Part shown: positions 50,380 through 58,573 of the stretch, piece after piece | Numbering within the stretch: the first letter of the stretch is position 1 | How the letters are laid out: each line of letters begins with the position of its first letter | Origin: Anaerolineales bacterium | GTDB taxonomy: Bacteria; Chloroflexota; Anaerolineae; Anaerolineales; Villigracilaceae | Length of the DNA: 64,000 nucleotides | Reading direction: 5' to 3' | Assembly (NCBI GenBank): GCA_016744335.1 | Contig: JADGEO010000001.1 | Location: 178,740 to 242,739, forward strand | Program-made: the position numbers and the translations under genes | The notes under the pieces: model-generated | What the model was told of the DNA's origin: nothing | The model's input: only the letters and a program-made list of their open reading frames with translations | Database searches by the model: none

Positions 50380-51825
50380 CTATCTTCCTTTGAAACCAAA
50401 AACAGTGCTAAAAGTACGAAGTAAAATGGTGATGTCCATAACTACTGTACGATGTTTAATATAGTAGAGATCGTATTCGAGCTTAAGGGCTGTCGCAAAA
50501 ATGGAGGAGGCATAACCACTAGTAATTTGCGCCCACCCACTAATGCCTGGTTTAACAAGTAGACGCGCCCGATAAAAAGGGATTTCTTTTTGATATTTTG
50601 CAACCAATTGCTCACGCTCAGCACGTGGACCTACTAAGCTCATTTCGCCGCGCAACACGCTAAAAAACTGTGGAAATTCGTCAAGACGGGTTTTACGCAA
50701 AACATTACCAACATGAGTAATGCGAGGGTCATCAATAATTGCGGCACGTGCTTCACCATCAGGTTCGGCATCTTTAATCATGGTACGAAATTTCAGGAGC
50801 ATAAATTCTTTCCCCCCTTTGCCAAGCCGCTCTTGTTTATAAAAAACAGGGAAACCTGTTTCAATAATAATTGCCAAAGCTATAAATGGTAAAGTTATCA
50901 AAAAGATAAAAACGCCAATAATGCTCCCAAGAATATCAACAATTCTTTTGCCCAATTCATAAAAAGCACTGACGCGCGTTTCATCAATAAAAGAGCGAAT
51001 AAGCCAATCAGACTCAAGGTGATGAATGGGAATACGCCCTGTAATTTCTTCAAACATGGTTGGCATCCGCGTCACTGTAATACCACTTTCTTGTATATCT
51101 AAAATAGTCTGAAAAGTGCTTCCCATCATCGCCCCCGTAATGGCTACAACAATATCACTAGCATTTTGTTGATCAATAATTCTAATTAGATTTTTATTAC
51201 TTCCTAAAACACGAAAACCTTCTATTTTTGAGCCAATTTTTTCGGGGTCGTCATCTGTAAATCCGATTATATGGAAGGGTTTCGGGGAAAGCTCTGCATA
51301 CGCATTTGCTAAAGTTGCTCCTGCTTTTCCTGCGCCTACAATTAAAATCCGCCGCGCCATCCCTTGCGCTGTATATAAACGGATATAAAGCAAACGCCAA
51401 AACCACGTGAAGAGCGAGGCAAGAACTAAAAAGGCACCAATAATAATACGCGGTAATGAAGAAGTTGGATTTCTTAAAGTTATAAACAGTAAAGCATAGG
51501 CTATAAAGCCAAGCACTGCCGCAACAAAAATACCGCGTTGTGTTCTCTTTCTATTTGAGGCTACTCTTGGTTCATAAGTTTCTATCAAAATCAAAAGCCA
51601 CATTAAAGGTAAAAAATATACCCAAGGCTGAATTTCAATGCTAAAAATACGCTCTGCTTTTTGTAAAGAAATTCCTGTAGCCAGCAATGCACGCCAAGAG
51701 TACTCTTTCCAGATATAAAGAGAGAAGGCCAAAGCAACTATAGAGGCAAATAAATCTCCTAAAAAGAGAATAACGCGTTGTTCTAGGTTTCCTAAACGGA
51801 ATGTTTTATTATGAGAAGTGTTCAT
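50380..51825 (-). CDS. Polyprenyl glycosylphosphotransferase (WbaP/CpsE-like initiating enzyme)
   Basis: A 481-residue membrane enzyme that starts surface polysaccharide by moving a sugar phosphate to undecaprenyl phosphate. About five N-terminal membrane helices, a central Rossmann-like Leu-Ile-Val-Gly-Ala-Gly-Lys-Ala-Gly domain, another helix, then the catalytic domain with Phe-Tyr-Lys-Gln-Glu-Arg-Leu-Gly-Lys-Gly-Gly, Lys-Phe-Arg-Thr-Met and Arg-Leu-Asp-Glu-Phe-Pro-Gln. Confidence 0.93.
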   Translation of the reverse strand: MNTSHNKTFRLGNLEQRVILFLGDLFASIVALAFSLYIWKEYSWRALLATGISLQKAERIFSIEIQPWVYFLPLMWLLILIETYEPRVASNRKRTQRGIFVAAVLGFIAYALLFITLRNPTSSLPRIIIGAFLVLASLFTWFWRLLYIRLYTAQGMARRILIVGAGKAGATLANAYAELSPKPFHIIGFTDDDPEKIGSKIEGFRVLGSNKNLIRIIDQQNASDIVVAITGAMMGSTFQTILDIQESGITVTRMPTMFEEITGRIPIHHLESDWLIRSFIDETRVSAFYELGKRIVDILGSIIGVFIFLITLPFIALAIIIETGFPVFYKQERLGKGGKEFMLLKFRTMIKDAEPDGEARAAIIDDPRITHVGNVLRKTRLDEFPQFFSVLRGEMSLVGPRAEREQLVAKYQKEIPFYRARLLVKPGISGWAQITSGYASSIFATALKLEYDLYYIKHRTVVMDITILLRTFSTVFGFKGR

Positions 51826-51892
51826 TTTTGTTGGTCAGGTGATTGTAGCAATCTGATGGTCTATAATCAGGCAGTCTTTAAGTTTCACGTCT

Positions 51893-52858
51893 TTACGCCT
51901 TACTTTTGAGTGCGCTCCAAATCAGCCCACTTCCCCACGAGGTGTGCATGATGGCAATAGCAATGGGCAATCCAAGCGTTTTTTTCTTTAAGCCGGCAAT
52001 AAAAAGGATGAGAAAATAAATAAAAAGCTCTAAGAATAAAAGAGAAAAGGCAGGCAAGAAGAAAACACCCAGAAAAAACCAAAATAAAAGGCTCAAAACA
52101 AATGCTGGCGGTAAAAACTGCCGCCAACGCAAAGTGTCAGGGTAACGCCGAAGCATCTTCCACTTCCAGAAGCCGTAATTAAAATACTGCTGTGCCAATT
52201 TATTAAAAGTCGGGCGAGCAAAATAAATAGACACAATTGCTGGGTCTAGCCAAATTTTACCGCCAGATTGCCGAATACGAGTGTTAAATTCATAATCTTC
52301 ATTGGCAAGCAGGCTTTCATCGAAAAGCCCTATTCTATCAGTTAATTCACGCTGAAACGCGCCAAAAGGCACCGTGTCTACTAACTGCGCTTCCGTAGCA
52401 TGCCGATAAGCGGCATCGCCCACCCCAAGCGGATGCGCCGCAGATACAGCAATTGTCTCTGCCACCCACCCCTCTGCGCCGGGGCGAATATCCCAAACCC
52501 CGCCCACGTTATCGCCCAAACCTGCATTGAGCGCATCTACACATCGCTGCATATAATCTTTAGCAGGCGCGGAGTGCGCATCTAGGCGGATAATAATATC
52601 GCCGCTCGCCTCTCTAATTGCCAAATTTAGCCCAGCGGGAATAATGCGCTCAGGGCTGTCAATCACCCTCACTTCTAGGGCAGGATTTTCTTCCTTAAAG
52701 GCAGAAATTTCTGAGCGCGTATTATCTTCTGAAATCCCATCGGCAATAATCACTTCCATCTCGGCGGTGGGGTAAGTTTGCGCCAAAATCGCATCTAGCA
52801 AAATGCGAATAGTCTTTTCTTCGTTTAGGCAGGGGATAATAACTGAGATTTTTTTCAT
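51893..52858 (-). CDS. GT2-family glycosyltransferase with C-terminal membrane segments
   Basis: A 321-residue enzyme from ATG 52856-52858, beginning Ser-Val-Ile-Ile-Pro-Cys-Leu-Asn-Glu-Glu, with Ala-Asp-Gly-Ile-Ser-Glu-Asp, Arg-Leu-Asp-Ala-His-Ser and an Asn-Glu-Asp-Tyr-Glu acid. The C-terminus has two or three membrane helices. Its ATG overlaps the tilS stop (ATGA). It is probably part of the surface-glycan group. Confidence 0.9.
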   Translation of the reverse strand: MKKISVIIPCLNEEKTIRILLDAILAQTYPTAEMEVIIADGISEDNTRSEISAFKEENPALEVRVIDSPERIIPAGLNLAIREASGDIIIRLDAHSAPAKDYMQRCVDALNAGLGDNVGGVWDIRPGAEGWVAETIAVSAAHPLGVGDAAYRHATEAQLVDTVPFGAFQRELTDRIGLFDESLLANEDYEFNTRIRQSGGKIWLDPAIVSIYFARPTFNKLAQQYFNYGFWKWKMLRRYPDTLRWRQFLPPAFVLSLLFWFFLGVFFLPAFSLLFLELFIYFLILFIAGLKKKTLGLPIAIAIMHTSWGSGLIWSALKSKA

Positions 52859-54273
52859 TCGTCCAATTTTACCACTTCGAAAGAAATAAAACTTTCCGTC
52901 TTCGTGACTACGCGAAAGAAATACGAGGGCTGGTAGCCGGGAATCCACGCAACTTCATCCCCTGCATATAAGATAGGATAATTTTCACGGGCGCGTTTTG
53001 GCAATTTAGCATTAATCATAAAATCTTTAACTTTCATGGATCTTCCAGACATCCCAAGTGGACGGATTCGCTCCCCTGCGCGCCGTGTTCTCAATACTAG
53101 ACTTTGCCCCAACGCCTCCGCATCGAACGTGACTTGAAATGAATTACCGCTTTTTAGCTTGGGTGCGGCAGAAGAGCGCGTTGCCCTTAATGTCCAACCA
53201 CCCCCAAACCTGACAGTTCCTTGAGAACTATCAGATTTTAATTTGATGAGAATCTCGCCTTCGCTCATTTGCGGAAAATCGTTGAGAGGCAAGTTTGCCA
53301 CGTCAAAAGCTAGATATAAGGCATCCTGCTCCTTAAAGAGAAGCAAGCCAGACATAAGGTCGATGCGTTGCGCTGATTGAGAAGAGGAGATGAAACAGGC
53401 GGCACTATCGAGAACAGAAAAAGAGATGTCTGATTGCCCGCGAAGCAACTTTTCCATGCCAAACTTTACGATATTTCGAATTAATGGCGGTGAAAGTTCT
53501 GAAAAAAGAGAAAGTGAAAAAGTGATGTGATTTTCACTTTCGGCAAGGGTAATTCTTTGCCAAGTAGTGCGCGTCTGTTCAGAAATCAGTGCGTAATCGC
53601 CCTGAAGGGCGTGGCTAGTACGAAGGAGGGTTTCGCTAAAACGGGGATTATATTTTGATAATTCGGGAATGAGATTATGGCGCAGGCGGTTGCGAAAAAA
53701 CTCATTAGAGGCATTCGAGGGGTCTTCGTGATAATCGAGGTTGTGGGCTTCACAGTAAGCAACTGTCTCGGCGCGCCAAAGATGCAAAATAGGGCGAATG
53801 AGAGGGATTTTGGGGTCAAAATGCGGAAGAATAACGCGCTCTTCAATCCCCTTCAACCCGCTAAGCCCCGCGCCGCGCAAAAAGTGCATTAATACCGTTT
53901 CAACTTGATCGTCAGCGGTATGTCCAACTGCTAGAGCTTGCGCTTTATGCTTGCGCGCTTGCTCAAAAAGAAATTTATAGCGCAAATTACGGGCGGCTTC
54001 TTCGATACTCTCTTTATATTTTTTTGCGTGTGCCGCAACATTTCCACTCTCTGTGACAAAGGGCAGCTTATATTGCTCGGCAATTTCTCTCACAAACTGA
54101 ACATCTGCCGCCGAATCGGGGCGCAATTGATGGTCAAAATGCGCAATGATGAGAGGGTACCCGCGTTCGTAGAGTGTGCCAAGCAAACAGAGACTATCTG
54201 CGCCGCCAGATACACCGATGATAATGGGGATTTTTCGGGAGAATTCCTTCACGTTTTTTACCACTGAGACCAC
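52855..54273 (-). CDS. tilS: tRNA(Ile)-lysidine synthetase
   Basis: A 472-residue PP-loop ATPase that converts the wobble C of tRNA-Ile2 to lysidine. The ATP loop is Val-Ser-Gly-Gly-Ala-Asp-Ser, with Ala-His-Phe-Asp-His-Gln-Leu-Arg, Gly-His-Thr-Ala-Asp-Asp-Gln and Arg-Asn-Arg-Leu-Arg-His. A C-terminal TilS domain is present (Pro-Leu-Gly-Met-Ser-Gly-Arg-Ser). Essential gene; full length. Confidence 0.95.
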   Translation of the reverse strand: MVSVVKNVKEFSRKIPIIIGVSGGADSLCLLGTLYERGYPLIIAHFDHQLRPDSAADVQFVREIAEQYKLPFVTESGNVAAHAKKYKESIEEAARNLRYKFLFEQARKHKAQALAVGHTADDQVETVLMHFLRGAGLSGLKGIEERVILPHFDPKIPLIRPILHLWRAETVAYCEAHNLDYHEDPSNASNEFFRNRLRHNLIPELSKYNPRFSETLLRTSHALQGDYALISEQTRTTWQRITLAESENHITFSLSLFSELSPPLIRNIVKFGMEKLLRGQSDISFSVLDSAACFISSSQSAQRIDLMSGLLLFKEQDALYLAFDVANLPLNDFPQMSEGEILIKLKSDSSQGTVRFGGGWTLRATRSSAAPKLKSGNSFQVTFDAEALGQSLVLRTRRAGERIRPLGMSGRSMKVKDFMINAKLPKRARENYPILYAGDEVAWIPGYQPSYFFRVVTKTESFISFEVVKLDE

Positions 54274-54332
54274 AGTTTTTTTGAGAAAAAAGAGAAAAAC
54301 AAAAAACTTTTCTCCGTATTCTCTGTGGTGAA
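54262..54332. repeat. Imperfect inverted repeat between tilS and the epimerase gene
   Basis: CACTGAGACCACAG at one end and CTCTGTGGTGAAT at the other with AAAACAAAAAACTTTTCT between, the same design as the 29873-30096 pair. Confidence 0.5.
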
Positions 54333-54737
54333 TTACACTTGATACAGCTCAACCAAGACCCCACCCGTAGATTTTGGGTGAACAAAAGCATATTTTTTGC
54401 CCTCTGCGCCCATACGCGGGGATTCGTTAATGAGTTGCACGCCTTTTTCTTTGAGCTGTGCCATCATGCCCTCAATATCATCCGTTTCTAGGCAGAGATG
54501 GTGCATCCCTTGGCCGCGTTTTTCTATATATTTCGCAAGACCAGAATCATCTATAGTTGGTCGAACGAGTTCAATCTCTGTACCGCCAACTGGCAAAAAA
54601 GCAATCTGAGCCGATTCAGCGGGGACATCGCGCAGTTCGGCAAGTTCTAAACCTAACGCGTCACGCCAGAAAATGAGAGAGCTTTCAATATCACTGACAG
54701 CTACGGCGATATGGTTTATTTTGGTTATTTTTGGCAT
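54333..54737 (-). CDS. mce: Methylmalonyl-CoA epimerase
   Basis: A 134-residue glyoxalase-fold enzyme that interconverts the epimers of methylmalonyl-CoA. Ile-Asn-His-Ile-Ala-Val-Ala-Val starts the first half with the metal His; Met-His-His-Leu-Cys-Leu-Glu and a C-terminal Leu-Val-Glu-Leu-Tyr complete the ligands. No mutase gene is nearby. Confidence 0.93.
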   Translation of the reverse strand: MPKITKINHIAVAVSDIESSLIFWRDALGLELAELRDVPAESAQIAFLPVGGTEIELVRPTIDDSGLAKYIEKRGQGMHHLCLETDDIEGMMAQLKEKGVQLINESPRMGAEGKKYAFVHPKSTGGVLVELYQV

Positions 54738-54895
54738 AAGATTCTAAAAAGAAAAGTGGGGGGAAATTTGCAAGAGGCTAACTTTTACGCTTCTCATTTT
54801 TTTTAGCATACGATACTATCGTAATAGACTTCAAACTTGAAGCGCAATATATGCTGTGTAACAAGATTCATTTACGAAGCACATTTGTTGCTATT

Positions 54896-55414
54896 TCAAG
54901 TATTTTTTGTAGTGATTACACTCGTATCAATCAAATTGATAAACCGTGCCCAATCTGCATCACTTTTAAAAAAATGACGAGGAAAGATAAGCAACATCCC
55001 GCCAAGATTAATTAGAGTGACTAAATTTGATGTTTTGCGAAGACGGTTAAAATCGCTCCATGTGTAAACTTTATCCCCTTTGGGAAAGTTGTAGGTAATT
55101 CCCTGCTTAGAGATATGCCCACTCATAATGCGCTGCGCTAATTCAGAAGTCCACATTTTTTGCGCACCTAGATAAGGAGGAATATAAGCCTGATAGAGCA
55201 CAAGTCCCATAAGGAGCAAAAGAGCAATTTCAATCACTTGTCCAGCAAAATCGCCCGTTTTTATAATTTTGGTAATTGTATCTACAAGTATTACAGCAAA
55301 AACCATTGCTACAAAAATATGCAGGAGGCGCGCATTGCGCCCCGGTTCATTGGCAAGTCGCACCGCGTTATAAAAAAGCTTTTTATTGTATTTTCCGTTA
55401 AATTTTATTTGCAT
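54896..55414 (-). CDS. YcxB-like membrane protein
   Basis: A 172-residue protein with two membrane helices at about 30-70 and a C-terminal beta domain with Tyr-Thr-Trp-Ser-Asp-Phe and Leu-Ile-Phe-Pro-Arg-His-Phe, as in YcxB-like proteins. Function unknown. The 160-base gap before it toward the epimerase gene holds nothing recognisable. Confidence 0.75.
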   Translation of the reverse strand: MQIKFNGKYNKKLFYNAVRLANEPGRNARLLHIFVAMVFAVILVDTITKIIKTGDFAGQVIEIALLLLMGLVLYQAYIPPYLGAQKMWTSELAQRIMSGHISKQGITYNFPKGDKVYTWSDFNRLRKTSNLVTLINLGGMLLIFPRHFFKSDADWARFINLIDTSVITTKNT

Positions 55415-55492
55415 AGTTATTTATATTTGAAGGTTAATAGGTTGTTGGCGTTTTCTTAAAAACGATGACTGAAATTATCATCTAAAATAGTA

Positions 55493-55510
55493 AGTGCGAT
55501 AAATCGCACT
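55493..55510. terminator. Small palindrome downstream of the anti-sigma gene
   Basis: AGTGCGAT-AA-ATCGCACT, eight-base arms, 21 bases after the minus-strand anti-sigma stop. No U-run follows, so its termination role is weak. Confidence 0.4.
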
Positions 55511-55530
55511 GCATCGCTCCGATTGGCGGT

Positions 55531-56364
55531 TTATTCATCATATTCTGGTTTCGCCTCCTCAACTTTCTGCATTCCATCCCCGATCGTACCAGCGACTTTA
55601 TTTCGCTCATCTAAAACACCCTCTGCTGTGTCAATCATTGCGCCGAGAGTTTCACCACTTTGCCTAATGCTCTCAGCACCCACATCCAACCCGCCTTTGA
55701 CCACAGATACTGTCCCCTTCACACCACTTGCCGCAATTTTTGCGCTTCCCTTCATCGTCCGAGCACCTGCCTTGATGCCTTTTCCCGCCAAACGAGCGGG
55801 GGCAAACACCACCTTAAGGGGATGTTCGATCGTATCGCTAATCACATCGGCAACTTCAGATGTCATCACACGCCCCGCGTCAAGCATCGTCTGACCAGCT
55901 TCATCTACCATATCTTTGCCATGATGGGCAGATTTCTTTCCCGCATCCAGCGCAGTTTCTCCAACGGATTTTGTCCCATCCGCCATCGTGTGGACGATTT
56001 GCCCGCTCCGCTCGCCCACTCGGCTTGCAGATTGCCCTCCAGCTTTGGCAATATCTCCAACTACACCCGCCGCCGCCCCCCCCTTGGCTTTAGCTTGTGC
56101 AATCAACTTCACAGGAATTTTGAGTAATTTTTCGCCTCGTTTTTTGCGTTCTTCGTTCAACTTTTCGTATAAACGCAAACGGCCCGCTGGTTGGAGGGGT
56201 TTTTCACTCGCATCACGAAGTAGAAGACGCGTCTCTTCTCGTTTTTCGAGACTTTTTCGGCAAATCTCACAATCCGCGATATGCTCGGCGACTGCAATCT
56301 GCGCCTCTTGCGGCAATTCGTTGCGAAAATAAGCATCTAGTTGAGGGTAAATTTTTTCATGCAT
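55531..56364 (-). CDS. Anti-sigma factor: zinc finger plus long LEA-like helical tail
   Basis: A 277-residue protein. The N-terminus (1-60) is a putative zf-HC2 zinc finger with His28-x-x-x-Cys32-x-x-Cys35, the anti-sigma module that binds ECF sigma factors. Usually a membrane helix follows; here there is none. Residues about 90-260 are instead Ala/Gly/Lys/Asp-rich with phrases such as Val-Gly-Asp-Ile-Ala-Lys-Ala-Gly-Gly, Val-Gly-Glu-Thr-Ala-Leu-Asp-Ala-Gly-Lys-Lys and Lys-Gly-Ile-Lys-Ala-Gly-Ala-Arg-Thr, like LEA or apolipoprotein-type amphipathic helices. It lies 139 bases after the sigma gene and so likely inhibits it, but the signal mechanism is open. Confidence 0.8.
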   Translation of the reverse strand: MHEKIYPQLDAYFRNELPQEAQIAVAEHIADCEICRKSLEKREETRLLLRDASEKPLQPAGRLRLYEKLNEERKKRGEKLLKIPVKLIAQAKAKGGAAAGVVGDIAKAGGQSASRVGERSGQIVHTMADGTKSVGETALDAGKKSAHHGKDMVDEAGQTMLDAGRVMTSEVADVISDTIEHPLKVVFAPARLAGKGIKAGARTMKGSAKIAASGVKGTVSVVKGGLDVGAESIRQSGETLGAMIDTAEGVLDERNKVAGTIGDGMQKVEEAKPEYDE

Positions 56365-56503
56365 CGTTCACCTTGCACAAGCCTCGTACGGGATTATCCC
56401 ATGCGGAGGCGATTAACATTTCGATTATTTATCGTCATTTTTGGCGTAAGGGCGACTCGATTCACCACTACTAAGGTATTTTCGTTGAAAAATATGTTAA
56501 CAT

Positions 56504-57067
56504 CTAAGCAAAATACTCGTTCATAAACTTCCGAGCGCGGTGGATACGGAGTTTCGCCGCGGAGAGTTTGATGTCCAAGCTCTCTGCCACTTTAGGGGTA
56601 GAGAGGCCCTCCACCATATAAAGAAGATAAGCGGCGCGCAATTTTGGGGGCATCGCGTCGAGGGCTTCGCGGACACGTTCCAAAGATTCGTTTTGAAGCA
56701 AAGTCTCTTCGGTCGGCAGGGATTCTTTATCAGCGAGCTCGAAGGTTTCTTCCGAATCGGGCGTAAGATCATCAAGTTGCGTATCTTTCCCCTCCTTCCG
56801 CTCTTTGGCACGCACCAAGTCTAACGCCGCGTTCGATGCGATTCGATAAAGCCAAGAAGAAAACTTGGAATCACCACGAAACTTCCCTATCTTCCGATAA
56901 ACAGAGAGAAAAGTCTCCTGCATAATATCTTCGGCATCTTGCTCATTTTGCACCACTCTATAGGCGGCGCGAAAGACCAAATCGGCATATTTTTCGACCA
57001 AAATCTCATAACCGAGCGGGTCGTTTTCTTGGAGGAGGGCGATTAATTCTTTATCGGTAGGCGGCAT
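56504..57067 (-). CDS. ECF RNA polymerase sigma factor
   Basis: A 187-residue sigma-70 family factor of the extracytoplasmic-function type. Region 2 holds Val-Phe-Arg-Ala-Ala-Tyr-Arg and Asp-Ala-Glu-Asp-Ile-Met-Gln-Glu-Thr-Phe plus Phe-Ser-Ser-Trp-Leu-Tyr-Arg-Ile-Ala; region 4 has Met-Pro-Pro-Lys-Leu-Arg-Ala-Ala-Tyr and Glu-Gly-Leu-Ser-Thr-Pro-Lys-Val-Ala. An acidic linker separates them. Length is standard. It is followed by the zinc-finger anti-sigma gene. Confidence 0.94.
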   Translation of the reverse strand: MPPTDKELIALLQENDPLGYEILVEKYADLVFRAAYRVVQNEQDAEDIMQETFLSVYRKIGKFRGDSKFSSWLYRIASNAALDLVRAKERKEGKDTQLDDLTPDSEETFELADKESLPTEETLLQNESLERVREALDAMPPKLRAAYLLYMVEGLSTPKVAESLDIKLSAAKLRIHRARKFMNEYFA

Positions 57068-57078
57068 CTTTTATCACG

Positions 57079-57111
57079 AAGAACCCGCTCCCTTGAAGAG
57101 AACGGGTTCTT
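57079..57111 (-). terminator. Degenerate copy of the 39517 terminator
   Basis: AAGAACCCG / CGGGTTCTT outer pairing with CTCCCTTGAAGAG in between, clearly a mutated form of the perfect hairpin at 39517-39553. It lies 130 bases after the stop of the gene at 57241 and just upstream of the sigma gene. Confidence 0.65.
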
Positions 57112-57240
57112 GCTATTCCTTTGAGAACTTTCGGCTGTATTATACCCTGCTTAGGAATGAGAATTAAATAACTTATACATTTGGAGCATACTTCACTCAA
57201 ACTTCGCCTTATTATGAATAATTTATTTCCTCCTAAATGC

Positions 57241-58044
57241 TTAGTTCCAAAAACTCACCAAACTATTTGAAAGTTCATTTTCGGTCTCAACGATATTATC
57301 TGCGCTTTCACCGATGTCGCCTTCGGTATCGAGGATATTATTTGCCATATCGCCGATGTCATCAGAGAGATTTAGTACATCTGTTTCGCCAATGCTATCG
57401 TAAGGGGCGGCTTCTGTTACAGTATCAGTGGATGGGGTGGTTTCAACAATCTGCCCGATGGTGTGTTCACCGAGGGCAGGAGCGTTATTGAGGTCACTCG
57501 CTGAAAAATCAGGGTTTGTGAAATCTAATTCGTCAATTGTATCGGCAATCAGGTATTCGGTTGTAACGATGCGGTCTGCCATGGTACCAATTTCACCTTC
57601 TGTATAGAGAACGCGGTCTGCCATTTCTCCAATATCATCTGAGAGAGCTAAAACCGTGTCGTTGGCGGGTAAATTGATGCCTAAGTCAGGTAAAAAGTTC
57701 TCAACCGCCCCGTTGTTCATCAAATCTTGTACTTCGTTAGAAGAATTTAAGGCTTGGCTATCAAAATTATCGGCAGGGCTAACACCCGCTACAATATCTT
57801 CAGTTTCAACAATACGGTCAGACATGATAAGGATATTGTCTTCGGTGACTACAATACGGTCTGCCATTTCTGTTATATCGCCGTAGATGCCATCGTTCTC
57901 GCCATCGGAATTATCATCTTCGGGCTGAACGGAGGTGGAGACGTCATTGGGGGTAAAACCCATTGCGTGGGACGTGATAGAGCTAAGGCTAAGAGCCATC
58001 ATTGCTACGAATATGGAAAGGGTAATCATTATTTTCTTGGACAT
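57241..58044 (-). CDS. Exported protein with three paired 14-residue repeats
   Basis: A 267-residue secreted protein with signal peptide 1-27 (Ala-Leu-Ser-Leu-Ser-Ser-Ile-Thr-Ser-His-Ala). Three similar 32-residue blocks at about 55-86, 136-167 and 228-259 each hold two 14-residue units of the form Asp-Ile-Gly-Glu-Met-Ala-Asp-Arg-Ile-Val-x-Thr-Glu. The period 14 suggests amphipathic helices forming a coil. Linkers of 49 and 60 residues are acidic and Asn-rich. Function unknown. It lies directly upstream (5') of the sigma/anti-sigma genes on the same strand, so a stress role is worth considering. Confidence 0.8.
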   Translation of the reverse strand: MSKKIMITLSIFVAMMALSLSSITSHAMGFTPNDVSTSVQPEDDNSDGENDGIYGDITEMADRIVVTEDNILIMSDRIVETEDIVAGVSPADNFDSQALNSSNEVQDLMNNGAVENFLPDLGINLPANDTVLALSDDIGEMADRVLYTEGEIGTMADRIVTTEYLIADTIDELDFTNPDFSASDLNNAPALGEHTIGQIVETTPSTDTVTEAAPYDSIGETDVLNLSDDIGDMANNILDTEGDIGESADNIVETENELSNSLVSFWN

Positions 58045-58573
58045 TTTTATCTCCTAATTGAGTTGCTTTTTTATTTTTATCTTTCTACACATAAGACGAA
58101 GATATATTGAAAATGGTTACATTTTAAAAAAATCACATAGAAAAAAAATATAACCTTGCCCCTATTCAAATTATTTTCTTTAGAAGTATTTACTGCAAAA
58201 ATTACCTCCCCACGAAAAGCGCAAAATTCACAAAGGAAAACTTTTAAGCAAAAGTCTGTTCTCTCTACGCTCCCTGCGCTGTCATCGGCGCAGGCTTCTC
58301 TAAAACACGCCACCGAGGACGGCGGCTAGAGCACGTCTAATGAGATAAAAAATAATTTCTACTCCAAATGACAAGCTTTTGCATTTTTTTTCCAAAAAAA
58401 CACGCCTAAGAACGCATGGTACAATATCCTAAAACAATATCCCGATAGAATTATCGCTTAGAGTTATTCATTTGCTGGTTTTAATTTACCCGCCTTAGGT
58501 TATTTGGCATTCTCAAAAAATGGGGTAAAAAAAACGCTGGTATAGAAAGTTCTGCGAAGAGGCTACCCCGATT
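58045..58573. other. Gap without a recognisable gene
   Basis: About 530 AT-rich bases between divergent genes. Nothing coding is convincing on either strand; a small CGATA-GAAT-TATCG hairpin at about 58442 and long T-runs are the only structure seen. Promoters for both flanking genes are expected here. Confidence 0.4.

Noticed and set aside
58077..58313. Minus-strand 78-residue open frame in the 58-kb gap
   Set aside because: No ribosome site, skewed Phe/Cys composition and no neighbour support; likely chance in AT-rich DNA.
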